The notes beneath the pieces were generated by a model that was not told the DNA's origin, ran no database searches, and saw only the letters and a list, made by a program, of their open reading frames with translations. A stretch of DNA of 64,000 nt from Mucilaginibacter sp. CSA2-8R (GTDB lineage Bacteria; Bacteroidota; Bacteroidia; Sphingobacteriales; Sphingobacteriaceae): the NCBI RefSeq assembly GCF_038806765.1, contig NZ_CP152389.1:2480001-2544000 (forward strand), given 5' to 3'. Shown in pieces: positions 8,428-17,301 of the stretch; the first letter of the stretch is position 1; each line of letters opens with the position of its first letter. Made by a program: the position numbers and the translations under genes.

Positions 8428-10836
8428 TCATTCAGAACGTAAACTACGTACCGGGTTAACCATTGCCGCCTTGCCTGCCCTGATGCTTACAATAAATAGC
8501 GCAATCACGATCATTACCATGCCGCCCAACAAAAATATCCACCAGCTTAACGCCGTATGATAGGCGAAGTTTTGCAGCCACTGGTGGGTTTGCCACCAGG
8601 CAATTGGCAACGCAATTATAAAGGCTATAACCAACAGTTTGGCAAACTCGGCAGCCAGCAAGGTAATTATTTGTGTGACCGAGGCACCCAGCACCTTGCG
8701 TACACCAATTTCTTTAACCCGTTTATTAGTCATGAAAATAACCAGACCCAGCATACCCAGGCAGCTTATTAAAATAGCCACCCCTGCCGACCAACTGAGC
8801 AGTACTGAAAGTTGGCGGTCTTGCTTGTAAAAGTTTTCTACCGTTTTATCTAAAAAGCTGTAATCAAAATCGGTATCCGGGTATATTTTTTTCCAGGCAG
8901 CTTCCATTTTTTTGATGGCCTTATTCCAGGTTTCGGGGTTTTGCTGCAGCGCCACATGCATAATGTAGCCAAATTTAGGCGCCGAGAAATAGATCAGCGG
9001 TGATACTGCCGTGTGCAGCGAAGCCTGATGAAAATCATGCATAACGCCAACCACTGGGATTTGACCGTTATTGAAATGCAATGTATGACCAACTGCATCA
9101 GCCGGTCGGGTAAATCCGATTTGCTTAGCCAGCGTTTCATTAATCAGTAATTCGTTAGCAGTATCTGATGCTGTTATGTTGCGCCCCGCCACCAGTCCAA
9201 TTTTATAAACATTCAGGTAAGAGGTGTCGCCGTTGCGGGAGGCCACCTGCAGCTGAATGTCTTTGCCTTTTTCCTGATAAGTAAGCTCGTTAGTCATGCT
9301 GCCACTAAAAGCCGGAGACTGGTTGCCCAGGCTAACAGCCTGAATTTCGGGGATACTTGCCAGTTGTTGCCTAAGCAGGAATTTTTTGTTGTTTGGAGCA
9401 CTTAAATCAAAAGGTACATAAAAGTTAATAACAGCATCTTTACGGAAACCCATATTTTGTGCCTGCGCAAAACGAAGCTGCTTATTAACCACCAGCACGC
9501 CGATGACAAACACCTGTGCAATAATAAACTGTGATATAATAAGGCTTTTACGAAGCCAGACACTGCCAGATGTTGCCGTATTCTTACTTTTTAACACGGC
9601 GACAGGCCTGAAGGCGGACAATACAAATGCCGGATAAAGACCAGCCAGTAAACTTACGGCAATGACCAATAATAATAGAAACAGCCATACTGCAGGGTTG
9701 GTCAGCAAGTAATTTGCTTTCATTTCTTGCGGTATAAAACCGCTGAAAACTTTAAGCAATACGGGAATCAAAGCTGTTGATAATAGGGCAGTTACTGAGG
9801 TTAGCAGGAATACCTCGAGCAAAAACTGTGTGACCAACTGACTTTTGCCGCTACCCAGTGTTTTGCGGATGCCGATTTCTTTAGCTCTTTCGGAAGCATG
9901 CGCGGTAGACAAGTTAATAAAGTTGATAGCACCTAACGCTAATAAAAATGCCGCAAGTAAAATTAAATTAGGAATAATATGCGGATTTACCGAGCCGTCA
10001 TAATCGGGATTGAAGTGAACGTCTGACAAAGGTTGCAGCCGGTGAATGGTTTTAGAATATTTGTTATAAGAACGCACAACCTTATACATTTGCCGGTTAA
10101 CAGCGCTGGCTGATACATGTGGCTTTAATTTAACCAAAACCTGGTTAGCCGAATTGATATTTTGCCATTGGTCAATGTGGTAGTTGTTTTTGATGCTCGT
10201 TTGAAAAACAGTAACAGCCGATATGATACATTGGCGCTTAAAATCGCTGTTACCTTCCAGGTCGGCAACTATGCCGCTAACCGTTGTCCGGACTGTATCA
10301 CTGAGGATGATTGTTTTACCTACAATTTTATTGATGGGCAACCCGGGAAAATAGACTTCTGCCCGGCTTTTTGTGATCACCATTTGGTAAGGTAAATTCA
10401 AAGCTTGCCTTGCGCTGCCGGCCAGCCATCGGTGGGGGATAATATTAAAGTATCCACTGTCGGCAAACACAATATCATTTTGGCTCTTGAAAACCTTGTC
10501 CGGCCTGGTGCTTCCTTCAGGAATAATTACTTTAGTATTCCAATCAAAATATTCAAACAATGGGGTAACGGTTTCAATACCTGTTATTTGATTTTTAATT
10601 ACATTGGCCAGGGGCACAGGTCCTCCGGCACCTTTCCAGCGGTCTCCATCACTTACAATTCTGTGTATCCGGTCACCATCCGGCTCAAAGCGGTCGAAAC
10701 TACGCTGGTGGTGAACCATCATAAAAATAACAAGTGCGGCGCTGATGCCGATGGACAGGCCAACCATGTTAATCAGCGTAGTAACTTTGTTGCGCGAGAA
10801 ATACCGTAAGGCGGTTAGAATGTAATTTTTTATCAT
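8428..10836 (-). CDS. FtsX-like/MacB-domain ABC permease (copy 1)
   Basis: Permease-type membrane protein of 802 residues with two MacB_PCD-FtsX modules. The N-terminal helix (ALRYFSRNKVTTLINMVGLSIGI) leads to a periplasmic domain (about 50-270), three helices with the family motif RAKEIGIRKTLGSG near residue 320, a second start helix and periplasmic domain (430-665), and the final helices after KRVKEIGVRKVLGAS. The protein ends NPVRSLRSE, like copy 2 at 14716-17082. There is no ATPase gene nearby. In Bacteroidota such permeases are often encoded alone or in clusters and are linked to lipoprotein or antimicrobial-peptide export. The substrate is unknown. Confidence 0.92.
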   Translation of the reverse strand: MIKNYILTALRYFSRNKVTTLINMVGLSIGISAALVIFMMVHHQRSFDRFEPDGDRIHRIVSDGDRWKGAGGPVPLANVIKNQITGIETVTPLFEYFDWNTKVIIPEGSTRPDKVFKSQNDIVFADSGYFNIIPHRWLAGSARQALNLPYQMVITKSRAEVYFPGLPINKIVGKTIILSDTVRTTVSGIVADLEGNSDFKRQCIISAVTVFQTSIKNNYHIDQWQNINSANQVLVKLKPHVSASAVNRQMYKVVRSYNKYSKTIHRLQPLSDVHFNPDYDGSVNPHIIPNLILLAAFLLALGAINFINLSTAHASERAKEIGIRKTLGSGKSQLVTQFLLEVFLLTSVTALLSTALIPVLLKVFSGFIPQEMKANYLLTNPAVWLFLLLLVIAVSLLAGLYPAFVLSAFRPVAVLKSKNTATSGSVWLRKSLIISQFIIAQVFVIGVLVVNKQLRFAQAQNMGFRKDAVINFYVPFDLSAPNNKKFLLRQQLASIPEIQAVSLGNQSPAFSGSMTNELTYQEKGKDIQLQVASRNGDTSYLNVYKIGLVAGRNITASDTANELLINETLAKQIGFTRPADAVGHTLHFNNGQIPVVGVMHDFHQASLHTAVSPLIYFSAPKFGYIMHVALQQNPETWNKAIKKMEAAWKKIYPDTDFDYSFLDKTVENFYKQDRQLSVLLSWSAGVAILISCLGMLGLVIFMTNKRVKEIGVRKVLGASVTQIITLLAAEFAKLLVIAFIIALPIAWWQTHQWLQNFAYHTALSWWIFLLGGMVMIVIALFIVSIRAGKAAMVNPVRSLRSE

Positions 10837-10893
10837 TGTTGCAGCGGGTCAGGTGTACGTTTACGAGGTCAACCACAATGCCATATTATAAGT

Positions 10894-10935
10894 AGTTATA
10901 AATGAATGAATTGCAAAATGTATTCATTTATAACT
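10894..10935. promoter_or_regulatory. Perfect 14-bp inverted repeat upstream of the permease gene
   Basis: AGTTATAAATGAAT (10894-10907) and ATTCATTTATAACT (10922-10935) are perfect inverted copies around a 14-nt spacer. The element begins 57 bp upstream of the permease start at 10836 and lies between divergent genes. A protein-binding operator is more likely than a terminator because no T-run follows and both flanking genes start here. The regulator is unknown. Confidence 0.45.
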
Positions 10936-11045
10936 GTTCGGAACCGGACACTACCCGTACGAAATTAAGTTGATTTGAATTAAAAAACGTCCGCGCAATT
11001 TGGGCTTAAAAATATAAATAAGAGAGTCAAAGATTATCTTGCATA

Positions 11046-11789
11046 ATGACTGAAGTACAACCCGAAACCCGCAGAAACCGAGGTAAAGACCCCGAGGACG
11101 ATGTGCTTTTTGGCCCGGTAAGCGAGCAGCAGAAACTCTTAACGGCATTAGACGATATGCATTACCTGCTCAGCAAAGATTACCCGCCGAGGGCCACGCT
11201 GGCATTAGTAGGTAACCGTTACCGGTTGCGGCAAAGGCAAATTCTGGCTTTGCAGGGTATGGCTTGTTCGGCTCAGGATATCAATGGCCGCCGCGAAAAA
11301 GAAGTATCTGCCAATTTTATTAAAGGCAACACCATTTTTCTTGATGGTTTTAATGTGCTGATTGTGATGGAAACTTTGCTTTCGGGCGGCTTTGTTTTCA
11401 GGGGGCTGGATGGATGTTACCGTGATATCTCGTCGGTGCATGGGTCTTATAAACGGGTACGCCAAACACTCAACGTTTTGGTGATCATTGGCCAGGCGCT
11501 GCAGCAACTTGGCGCCGAAAAAGTTGTATGGATATTTGATGCACCTATATCCAACAGTGGTCGCCTAAAAACATTATGTTATGAAATAGCCGCCCATCAC
11601 CAATTTGCATGGGATGTTTACTTGGACAATTCTCCTGATAAATATTTAGTTTCCGAACCCCGGCTGATAGCCAGCTCAGATGCCTGGGTGCTTAACCATT
11701 GCCACCAGTGGTTTAATTTACTGTGGTATATGGTTGGTGAAGTTTTGAATAAAGGAGAAGGGCTAAATATTATACCGGCTGAAATTTGA
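11046..11789 (+). CDS. DUF434/DUF5616 protein, possible PIN/NYN-like nuclease
   Basis: Soluble protein of 247 residues. The N-terminal part (about 30-85), with LTALDDMHYLLSKDY and a basic RYRLRQRQ stretch, fits DUF434. The C-terminal part (about 95-240) fits DUF5616. It shows a beta-strand ending LDGFNVLIV, then WIFDAPISNSGRL, then LIASSDAWVL. The spacing of the three Asp-bearing strand ends resembles a PIN/NYN nuclease core, which is my inference. The family has no established function that I know of. It is divergent from the permease gene and precedes an esterase gene by 76 bp on the same strand. Confidence 0.8.
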   Translation: MTEVQPETRRNRGKDPEDDVLFGPVSEQQKLLTALDDMHYLLSKDYPPRATLALVGNRYRLRQRQILALQGMACSAQDINGRREKEVSANFIKGNTIFLDGFNVLIVMETLLSGGFVFRGLDGCYRDISSVHGSYKRVRQTLNVLVIIGQALQQLGAEKVVWIFDAPISNSGRLKTLCYEIAAHHQFAWDVYLDNSPDKYLVSEPRLIASSDAWVLNHCHQWFNLLWYMVGEVLNKGEGLNIIPAEI

Positions 11790-11865
11790 AATGACATATT
11801 CTAAAATGCTGTAGAATAGAATCTTAGAATGTATTATTTTAGATGACTTGTGATATAAGCCATCA

Positions 11866-12768
11866 ATGATGCATAAAATCCTAACCACCTTATTAATTGC
11901 GCTTGCCATTTCGAATGCCTTTGGCCAGCAAGGTTCACCAACGGCGCAGGATATTCGTGCCGGTATTGCCGGCGAAATAACATCATTTAAAATTCTGCCC
12001 CAAAAGGTGGTCAGGGTAAAAAACCAGACCTTATGGACAGGGACCGACTCGGTGCGTATCCGGATGTATTATGGCAGCGCCAAACAAAACCTGCCTATTA
12101 TTTATAACATTCACGGAGGCGCGCTGGTAGCCGGCGATTTGGAAACGCACGATAATATTTCGCGGGTGCTGGCTAACCGCACACAAAGTCTGGTTATTGC
12201 AGTCGACTATGCTAAACCACCTGAACATCCTTTTCCGGCAGGTATTAATGATTGCTTTTATGTATGGCATTGGATAAGGCTGCACGCTGCCAATATTGGT
12301 GGCAATAGGTTGAACGTTTTTGTTTTGGGCGATAGCGGTGGCGGACTATTTACCGCAGCCTTGCAAGTAAAATTAGCCCGGCAAAACAATAGAGCTTTAC
12401 AGCCAAAGGCTTTAATACTCATCAACCCGGCAACAGACTTGCGTAATCCCGGGCATGGTATGTACGGATTGGTGACGCAATGGTACCTTAACGGCTCCGA
12501 CTCCAGTAATCCGTTAGTTTCGCCGATATTAGCTAAAAACCTTTCCTCGTTCCCACCCACGTTAGTGGTAGTATGCGGCAAAGATGAACTGAAACCCCAT
12601 GGAGTGAAGCTTGCCGAAAAGTTAAGAACAGCCAAAGTAAAAGTCACATTGCTTGATATTCCAAACCAGGATCATTTAGGAGGCTTGTGGGCAGCAGCGC
12701 ATCCGCAAGCTAAACCTGCCATTGATGCTGCTGTTGCCTTTATCAATAAATCTACGAAACTGCAGTAA
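11866..12768 (+). CDS. Secreted alpha/beta-hydrolase, hormone-sensitive-lipase type
   Basis: Esterase-like enzyme of 300 residues with a signal peptide (cleavage near AFGQQ), so probably periplasmic. It has the HGG oxyanion motif (NIHGGALVAGD), the nucleophile elbow GDSGGG with Ser157, Asp240 in CGKDE and His270 in NQDHLGG, which together form a normal catalytic triad for family IV (HSL-like) esterases. The more usual GDSAGG is GDSGGG here. Substrate is unknown. It ends only 3 bp before the convergent SDR gene, so the two transcripts must overlap. Confidence 0.88.
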   Translation: MMHKILTTLLIALAISNAFGQQGSPTAQDIRAGIAGEITSFKILPQKVVRVKNQTLWTGTDSVRIRMYYGSAKQNLPIIYNIHGGALVAGDLETHDNISRVLANRTQSLVIAVDYAKPPEHPFPAGINDCFYVWHWIRLHAANIGGNRLNVFVLGDSGGGLFTAALQVKLARQNNRALQPKALILINPATDLRNPGHGMYGLVTQWYLNGSDSSNPLVSPILAKNLSSFPPTLVVVCGKDELKPHGVKLAEKLRTAKVKVTLLDIPNQDHLGGLWAAAHPQAKPAIDAAVAFINKSTKLQ

Positions 12769-12771
12769 GGA

Positions 12772-14217
12772 TTATTGATTGCTTTTAAAGTTGATAATCC
12801 TGTTAGCCATCCCTTTAAATATAAAAATATGAAATGGATACATGGCGGCCCAATACAAACGGCCAAGCAAACCATTGGGCCTGAAAGTGGCTATCTGGCT
12901 TAAAAACTTTTGCTTGCCGCGCTCCACAATTTTAAACTCCAGCCAGGCTTCGCCAGGTAATTTCATTTCGGCATAAAGCAGCAAACGCTTGTTTACCTTG
13001 TCGGCTAATAGTACTCGCCAAAAGTCGATGGCATCACCTGCCGAGATACGGTCGGAGCTGGTACGTCCGCGACGTAAGCCTACGCCGCCGAATAGTTTGT
13101 CTATAAAACCACGCAGGCGCCAAATCCAGTCCCAGTAATACCAGCCGCGCTTGCCACCAATAGACCATATGTTATTAAACACCCGTTCGGCATCGGCACT
13201 GATAGGCATTTTTACCTTATATTCGCTGGTGCCGTTTTGGGGTACCTTAACTTGGTCCATAAATTTGGACTGCAGGTAGCCGTAATTTAGCGCATCTTTC
13301 CAGCTGGAAATAATTAAGTTTTGGTCAATCTTTTCAAATGCCAGCTTTAATGATTCTTCGTAGCTCAGGCATTCATGCGGAATAATTTCCTGTATCCTAT
13401 GCTCGCGGCAAATGGTTTCATTCTTCATACTGTCGACTAAGCTCTGCGCGAGCGAGTAATTGGTAGATGTGACGAAGTACAACCAGTACGAAGATATTTT
13501 GGGCGACAAAAACGGAATTGTGATGATGTACCGTTTCAACTTGCGCACTTTGGCGTAACCGAGCATCATTTGCTTAAACGAAAGAATATCCGGCCCGCCT
13601 ATGTCAAATGCCTGGTTATAAGTTTCTTGGTTGAGCAAAACAGCTTCGAGATAAAAAAGCACATCTCTAATACCAATGGGCTGGCTGCGGGTATGCACCC
13701 AACGTGGCACTGTCATTACAGGCAGTTTCTCGGTCAAATCACGGATAATCTCGAAAGAGGCACTGCCCGAACCAATAATGATTGCCGCTCTTAATACGGT
13801 AAGCGCTGCTTTGCCTTCTTGCAACACATCTTCCACCCGCCGGCGCGAAGTAAGGTGTTCTGACAAATGGCCGTCGTTGCTAATGCCGCTCAGGTATATA
13901 ATTTGCTTACACTCCGTGCTTTGCAGCGCCTTTACAAAATTACGTGCTGAGGTTTCTTCCAGGTTAGCAAAGTCTTTCGATTGCGCCATGGAATGCACCA
14001 GGTAATAAGCCGCATCAATATCTATAGGTATTGTCTGCATCTGTTCGGGTTGTAGTAAGTCGCCTGTCACAACTGTTACTCGCTCGCTAAAATCGCTGTT
14101 TTCATGAAAACGGCGTTTGTCGCGCACCAAACAAACTACGGTGTGCCCTTTTTCGAGCAGTTCCGGTATTAATCTCGTTCCTATATATCCGTTGGCTCCG
14201 GCTAATAATACTTTCAT
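12772..14217 (-). CDS. NAD(P)-binding SDR-family protein with DUF2867 domain
   Basis: Two-domain protein of 481 residues. The frame is open to 14292, but I chose the ATG at 14217 because the product then begins with the Rossmann fold directly (MKVLLAGANGYIGTRLIPEL, a GxxGxxG loop). Residues 1-about 300 are an atypical SDR (NmrA/complex I NDUFA9-like). The C-terminal 150 residues (from about YKVKMPISADAERVF) match DUF2867, a START-like fold found in this arrangement in many bacteria. No catalytic YxxxK is evident, so it may be a binding or regulatory protein instead of an oxidoreductase. It is the last gene before a convergent esterase. Confidence 0.87.
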   Translation of the reverse strand: MKVLLAGANGYIGTRLIPELLEKGHTVVCLVRDKRRFHENSDFSERVTVVTGDLLQPEQMQTIPIDIDAAYYLVHSMAQSKDFANLEETSARNFVKALQSTECKQIIYLSGISNDGHLSEHLTSRRRVEDVLQEGKAALTVLRAAIIIGSGSASFEIIRDLTEKLPVMTVPRWVHTRSQPIGIRDVLFYLEAVLLNQETYNQAFDIGGPDILSFKQMMLGYAKVRKLKRYIITIPFLSPKISSYWLYFVTSTNYSLAQSLVDSMKNETICREHRIQEIIPHECLSYEESLKLAFEKIDQNLIISSWKDALNYGYLQSKFMDQVKVPQNGTSEYKVKMPISADAERVFNNIWSIGGKRGWYYWDWIWRLRGFIDKLFGGVGLRRGRTSSDRISAGDAIDFWRVLLADKVNKRLLLYAEMKLPGEAWLEFKIVERGKQKFLSQIATFRPNGLLGRLYWAAMYPFHIFIFKGMANRIINFKSNQ

Positions 14218-14563
14218 AGTGCTATTACAACAGCTGGGCCTTAAAAGGTGTTGATATTTAAGTAGATAAATAAAAAAGACTTTAGAGATCATTGGAGTAA
14301 AACACTGTCTTTGAAATAGCTTTGGTCATCAAGCTTACACTCAGCCGGTTGGTTGTTCAAAATCCTTTTTTAATTTTCATCTACTTGACAGGCTACCATT
14401 AGGGCCAATCTTGGTACATTCTAAGCCGTGCATAGACGTAAATTTAAAACAACGTACGCTTAAATTGTTGTAGGCATTATTTAATTGCAATTATGCTGTT
14501 TAAAACAAAAAAGATAACTGCATGACATCACGATATAGGCTGCCAACCATAACATTATAACAA

Positions 14564-14587
14564 AAGCTGCTCAAAATGGAGCAGCTT
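14564..14587 (-). terminator. Putative intrinsic terminator
   Basis: AAGCTGCTC and GAGCAGCTT form a perfect 9-bp stem around a 6-nt loop. On the minus strand it is followed by TTGTTATAATG, a weak T-tract. It lies downstream of the permease gene that ends at 14716 and is a plausible terminator for it. Confidence 0.55.
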
Positions 14588-14652
14588 CACTAAGTAGAAC
14601 TATTGCATGCCTATGAGCCGGGTAGCAGGTGATGTTTAGTATCTAAAAGTCT

Positions 14653-14674
14653 GCACCCGGTACACGCCGGGTGC
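14653..14674 (-). terminator. GC-rich hairpin after the permease gene
   Basis: GCACCCGG and CCGGGTGC form a perfect 8-bp GC-rich stem with a 6-nt loop, 42 bp past the permease stop. No T-run follows immediately, so it may be an RNA 3'-end stabiliser working with the hairpin at 14564-14587, or a poor terminator. Confidence 0.45.
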
Positions 14675-14715
14675 TTGGTAAAACAAATTTCACAACATAG
14701 GATTTTTTGCCTGCA

Positions 14716-17082
14716 CTATTCGCTACGTAAACTCTTCACCGGGTTTGCCAAAGATGCCTTAAGCGCCTGATAACTTACTGTTGCAATGGCAATGATGACG
14801 GTGGCCATGCCAGCCATTAGCAGCATCCACCAGCTAATTGTAATGCGGTACTCAAATTTTTGGAGCCATTGGGTTAAACTGTAAACGGATATAGGTATTG
14901 TCAAAACAATGGCTACCAATACCAGTTTCAAGAAGTCTTTAGATAGCAACATGGTTAAGCCTATTACGCTTGCCCCCAATACCTTGCGTACACCTATTTC
15001 TTTAATGCGTTGCTCGGCCGCATAAGCCGCTAAGCCAAAAAGGCCCAGGCAGGAAATAAATATGGCAAGACCGCCAAATAAGTTAGCGAGTGTGCCCAGC
15101 AATTTCTCGTTTTGAAACTTCGCTTCAAAATCGCTGTCGGCAAAATTGATGTGTGGCGGAAAAGCAGGATTAATACGTTTCAGCGTTTTATTAATAATTT
15201 CGATGTTGCTAGTAATACTTTTGGCGGGGTTAAGGCGCAGGTCAATAACATCGCCCGGACTGATGTACATCGAAATCATTGGAGATATTTTTGAATAAGG
15301 CGACCCCCATACAAAATCTTTATAAACGCCGATAACCGTAGCTGGCTGATCTCCCCATTTTATAGTTGCACCTACAACGTTTTTAAGGTGCATTACTTTG
15401 GCAGCCGTTTCGTTAATCATCACCGTTTTGCGGGCAGTATCGGCAGCATTAGATGACGAGAATTCGCGCCCCTCCAAAAGCTGTAATCCGGCTGTTTTGG
15501 TAAAATCGTTGCCGCCATGTAAAATATCAAATAAAATCTCCTGGTTATCGGCCTTACCAGGCCAGGTAACACCCCAGCTGTTGCTGCCCGATTGGGTAAT
15601 ACTTTGCGATAGCGTAGTACCGTTAGTAATGGCTCCGGCTTGCTTCAATTCATTAATCAAGGCGGCGCTTTGGGTTTGCAATGTGCCCTCCACCGGAATT
15701 TCGACGAGGTTGTTTTTGTTAAATCCTACAGGTTTTTCCTGGATGTATTTTAGCTGATAGTAGATACAAATGGTAGCAGTAATTAAAAATACAGCAAACG
15801 AAAACTGTATCACCACCAAAATCTTGCGTAACGACAAAGCTGAACCTCCACCTTTAAAAAAGCCTTTTAACACCTTAATAGGTTCAAAAGAAGATAAATA
15901 AAATGCTGGATAGCTGCCGGCTACAACACCGGTTAACACACCGATGCCTAATAATACTACCCACGCCACCAGGTTATTAAGCGGCAGGATAATTTGTACA
16001 CCTAACAGTGTGTTAAAATAAGGTAGGGTAATGGCTACTAAGGCCACGGCAATTACAGTTGAAAGCATTGACAAAATAAGCGACTCCGTCATGAATTGCC
16101 CGATCAGCAGCGACCTGCCTGAACCTATGGCCTTGCGGATTCCAACTTCTTTCGCGCGTTCTTCAGACCGGGCAGTTGAAAGATTCATGAAATTGACACA
16201 GGCAATCAACAACAAACACACAGCCAGGGTTATAAACAGTTTAATCTGATTAATAAGCCCACCGATAACTTTACCGTCTTCAAACTGGCCGTACAAGTGC
16301 ATTTCTTTAAAAGGGTACAGAAATAGTTTGTTTGTATTGCCGGGATTCTGCCGGGCAATCAGGCTTCCTAAAATACGATTGGCTTTACTGAGTGCTGATG
16401 GGTTTTTAAGTTTAACTAAAGTGCGGTTAAAATTGCTTCCCCAACCCGATGTTTTTGCCCAAGTATTAGCAGCTTCAAATTGAACCCAGGGCATAATACA
16501 ATCAAAGTGATAAGTGGAGTTGGCAGGCGGATTGGCAATAACGCCGGTTACCGTTAATTGTGTTTGGTTATTACGGGTGATGATTTTGTTAATCGGGTCT
16601 TCGTTTTTAAAAAGCGCTTTGGCCAGGCTTTCGGTTATAACAATAGCATTGGGCGAATTTAAAGCTGTTTGAGAATTCCCTTTAATAAATGTGTATGAAA
16701 GGACATTGAAGAAACCGTTGTCGGCAAACATACCAGCCTTTTTCAAATGCTGATTATTGTAAGTCAGCAAACCCATGCCGCCATAGTCAACCACTCTTAC
16801 GGCCTCGGCAACTTCGGGTATTTCATTTTTAATAAAGGTTGATGCCAGCCTTGGGGTAGACGAAAACGTGTATATTTTGCCGTCGCCCGACTGGTTGTTT
16901 TCAACAATGTATACTTTTTCAATCTCCTTAAACTGTTTATCAAAGGTAAGGTGATAGTTTACATATAGCATGAGTAACAGGCAACTTGCCATACCCAAAG
17001 CCAGGCCGCCAATGTTGATGAGTGAAAATCCTTTATATTTTACAATATTACGCCAGGCTATCTTTAAGTAGTTCTTAATCAT
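14716..17082 (-). CDS. FtsX-like/MacB-domain ABC permease (copy 2)
   Basis: Inner-membrane permease of 788 residues, a paralogue of the gene at 8428-10836 with the same two-module layout and the same C-terminal NPVKSLRSE. The start helix is IAWRNIVKYKGFSLINIGGLALGMA. The conserved loops are ERAKEVGIRKAIGSGRSLLIGQF near residue 310 and EQRIKEIGVRKVLGASVIGL near residue 680. The periplasmic domains lie at about 50-280 and 430-660. No ATP-binding subunit is encoded nearby. The pair are not adjacent, being separated by three unrelated genes, so they arose by an old duplication or are two members of the large Bacteroidota expansion. Confidence 0.92.
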   Translation of the reverse strand: MIKNYLKIAWRNIVKYKGFSLINIGGLALGMASCLLLMLYVNYHLTFDKQFKEIEKVYIVENNQSGDGKIYTFSSTPRLASTFIKNEIPEVAEAVRVVDYGGMGLLTYNNQHLKKAGMFADNGFFNVLSYTFIKGNSQTALNSPNAIVITESLAKALFKNEDPINKIITRNNQTQLTVTGVIANPPANSTYHFDCIMPWVQFEAANTWAKTSGWGSNFNRTLVKLKNPSALSKANRILGSLIARQNPGNTNKLFLYPFKEMHLYGQFEDGKVIGGLINQIKLFITLAVCLLLIACVNFMNLSTARSEERAKEVGIRKAIGSGRSLLIGQFMTESLILSMLSTVIAVALVAITLPYFNTLLGVQIILPLNNLVAWVVLLGIGVLTGVVAGSYPAFYLSSFEPIKVLKGFFKGGGSALSLRKILVVIQFSFAVFLITATICIYYQLKYIQEKPVGFNKNNLVEIPVEGTLQTQSAALINELKQAGAITNGTTLSQSITQSGSNSWGVTWPGKADNQEILFDILHGGNDFTKTAGLQLLEGREFSSSNAADTARKTVMINETAAKVMHLKNVVGATIKWGDQPATVIGVYKDFVWGSPYSKISPMISMYISPGDVIDLRLNPAKSITSNIEIINKTLKRINPAFPPHINFADSDFEAKFQNEKLLGTLANLFGGLAIFISCLGLFGLAAYAAEQRIKEIGVRKVLGASVIGLTMLLSKDFLKLVLVAIVLTIPISVYSLTQWLQKFEYRITISWWMLLMAGMATVIIAIATVSYQALKASLANPVKSLRSE

Positions 17083-17156
17083 ACTGATGGATTGATGAAG
17101 TAAAATTTATAAAATCCATGCCATTGCTTTAAGTGTTTGCCTGTCAATTATTTATG

Positions 17157-17204
17157 CATATATCTTGTATAATATATGTACGAATACGTACAGTGTAAGC
17201 ACTG
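17157..17204. promoter_or_regulatory. Chain of three adjoining dyads upstream of permease 2
   Basis: CATATAT-8 nt-ATATATG (17157-17178), GTACG-aata-CGTAC (17178-17191) and CAGTG-taag-CACTG (17191-17204) follow one another, each sharing one base with the next. They lie 75-122 bp upstream of the permease start at 17082. The arrangement could be a set of operator half-sites or chance; I cannot assign a regulator. Confidence 0.3.
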
Positions 17205-17301
17205 TAGTGATACAGCGCCGGCCACCTTCTTTCAAATAAAAATGCTGCAGAACAAGAATAGGACCGCTGATATTGACGCAACTTCGCCTAAGTCAAAATA
17301 T

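Larger units (their letters stand above)
14218..14715. other. Intergenic region with two hairpins
   Basis: About 500 bp without a convincing gene. It separates two minus-strand genes. The part next to 14218 should hold the SDR promoter, but I found no clean TAnnTTTG. The two perfect hairpins are listed separately. Confidence 0.6.
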
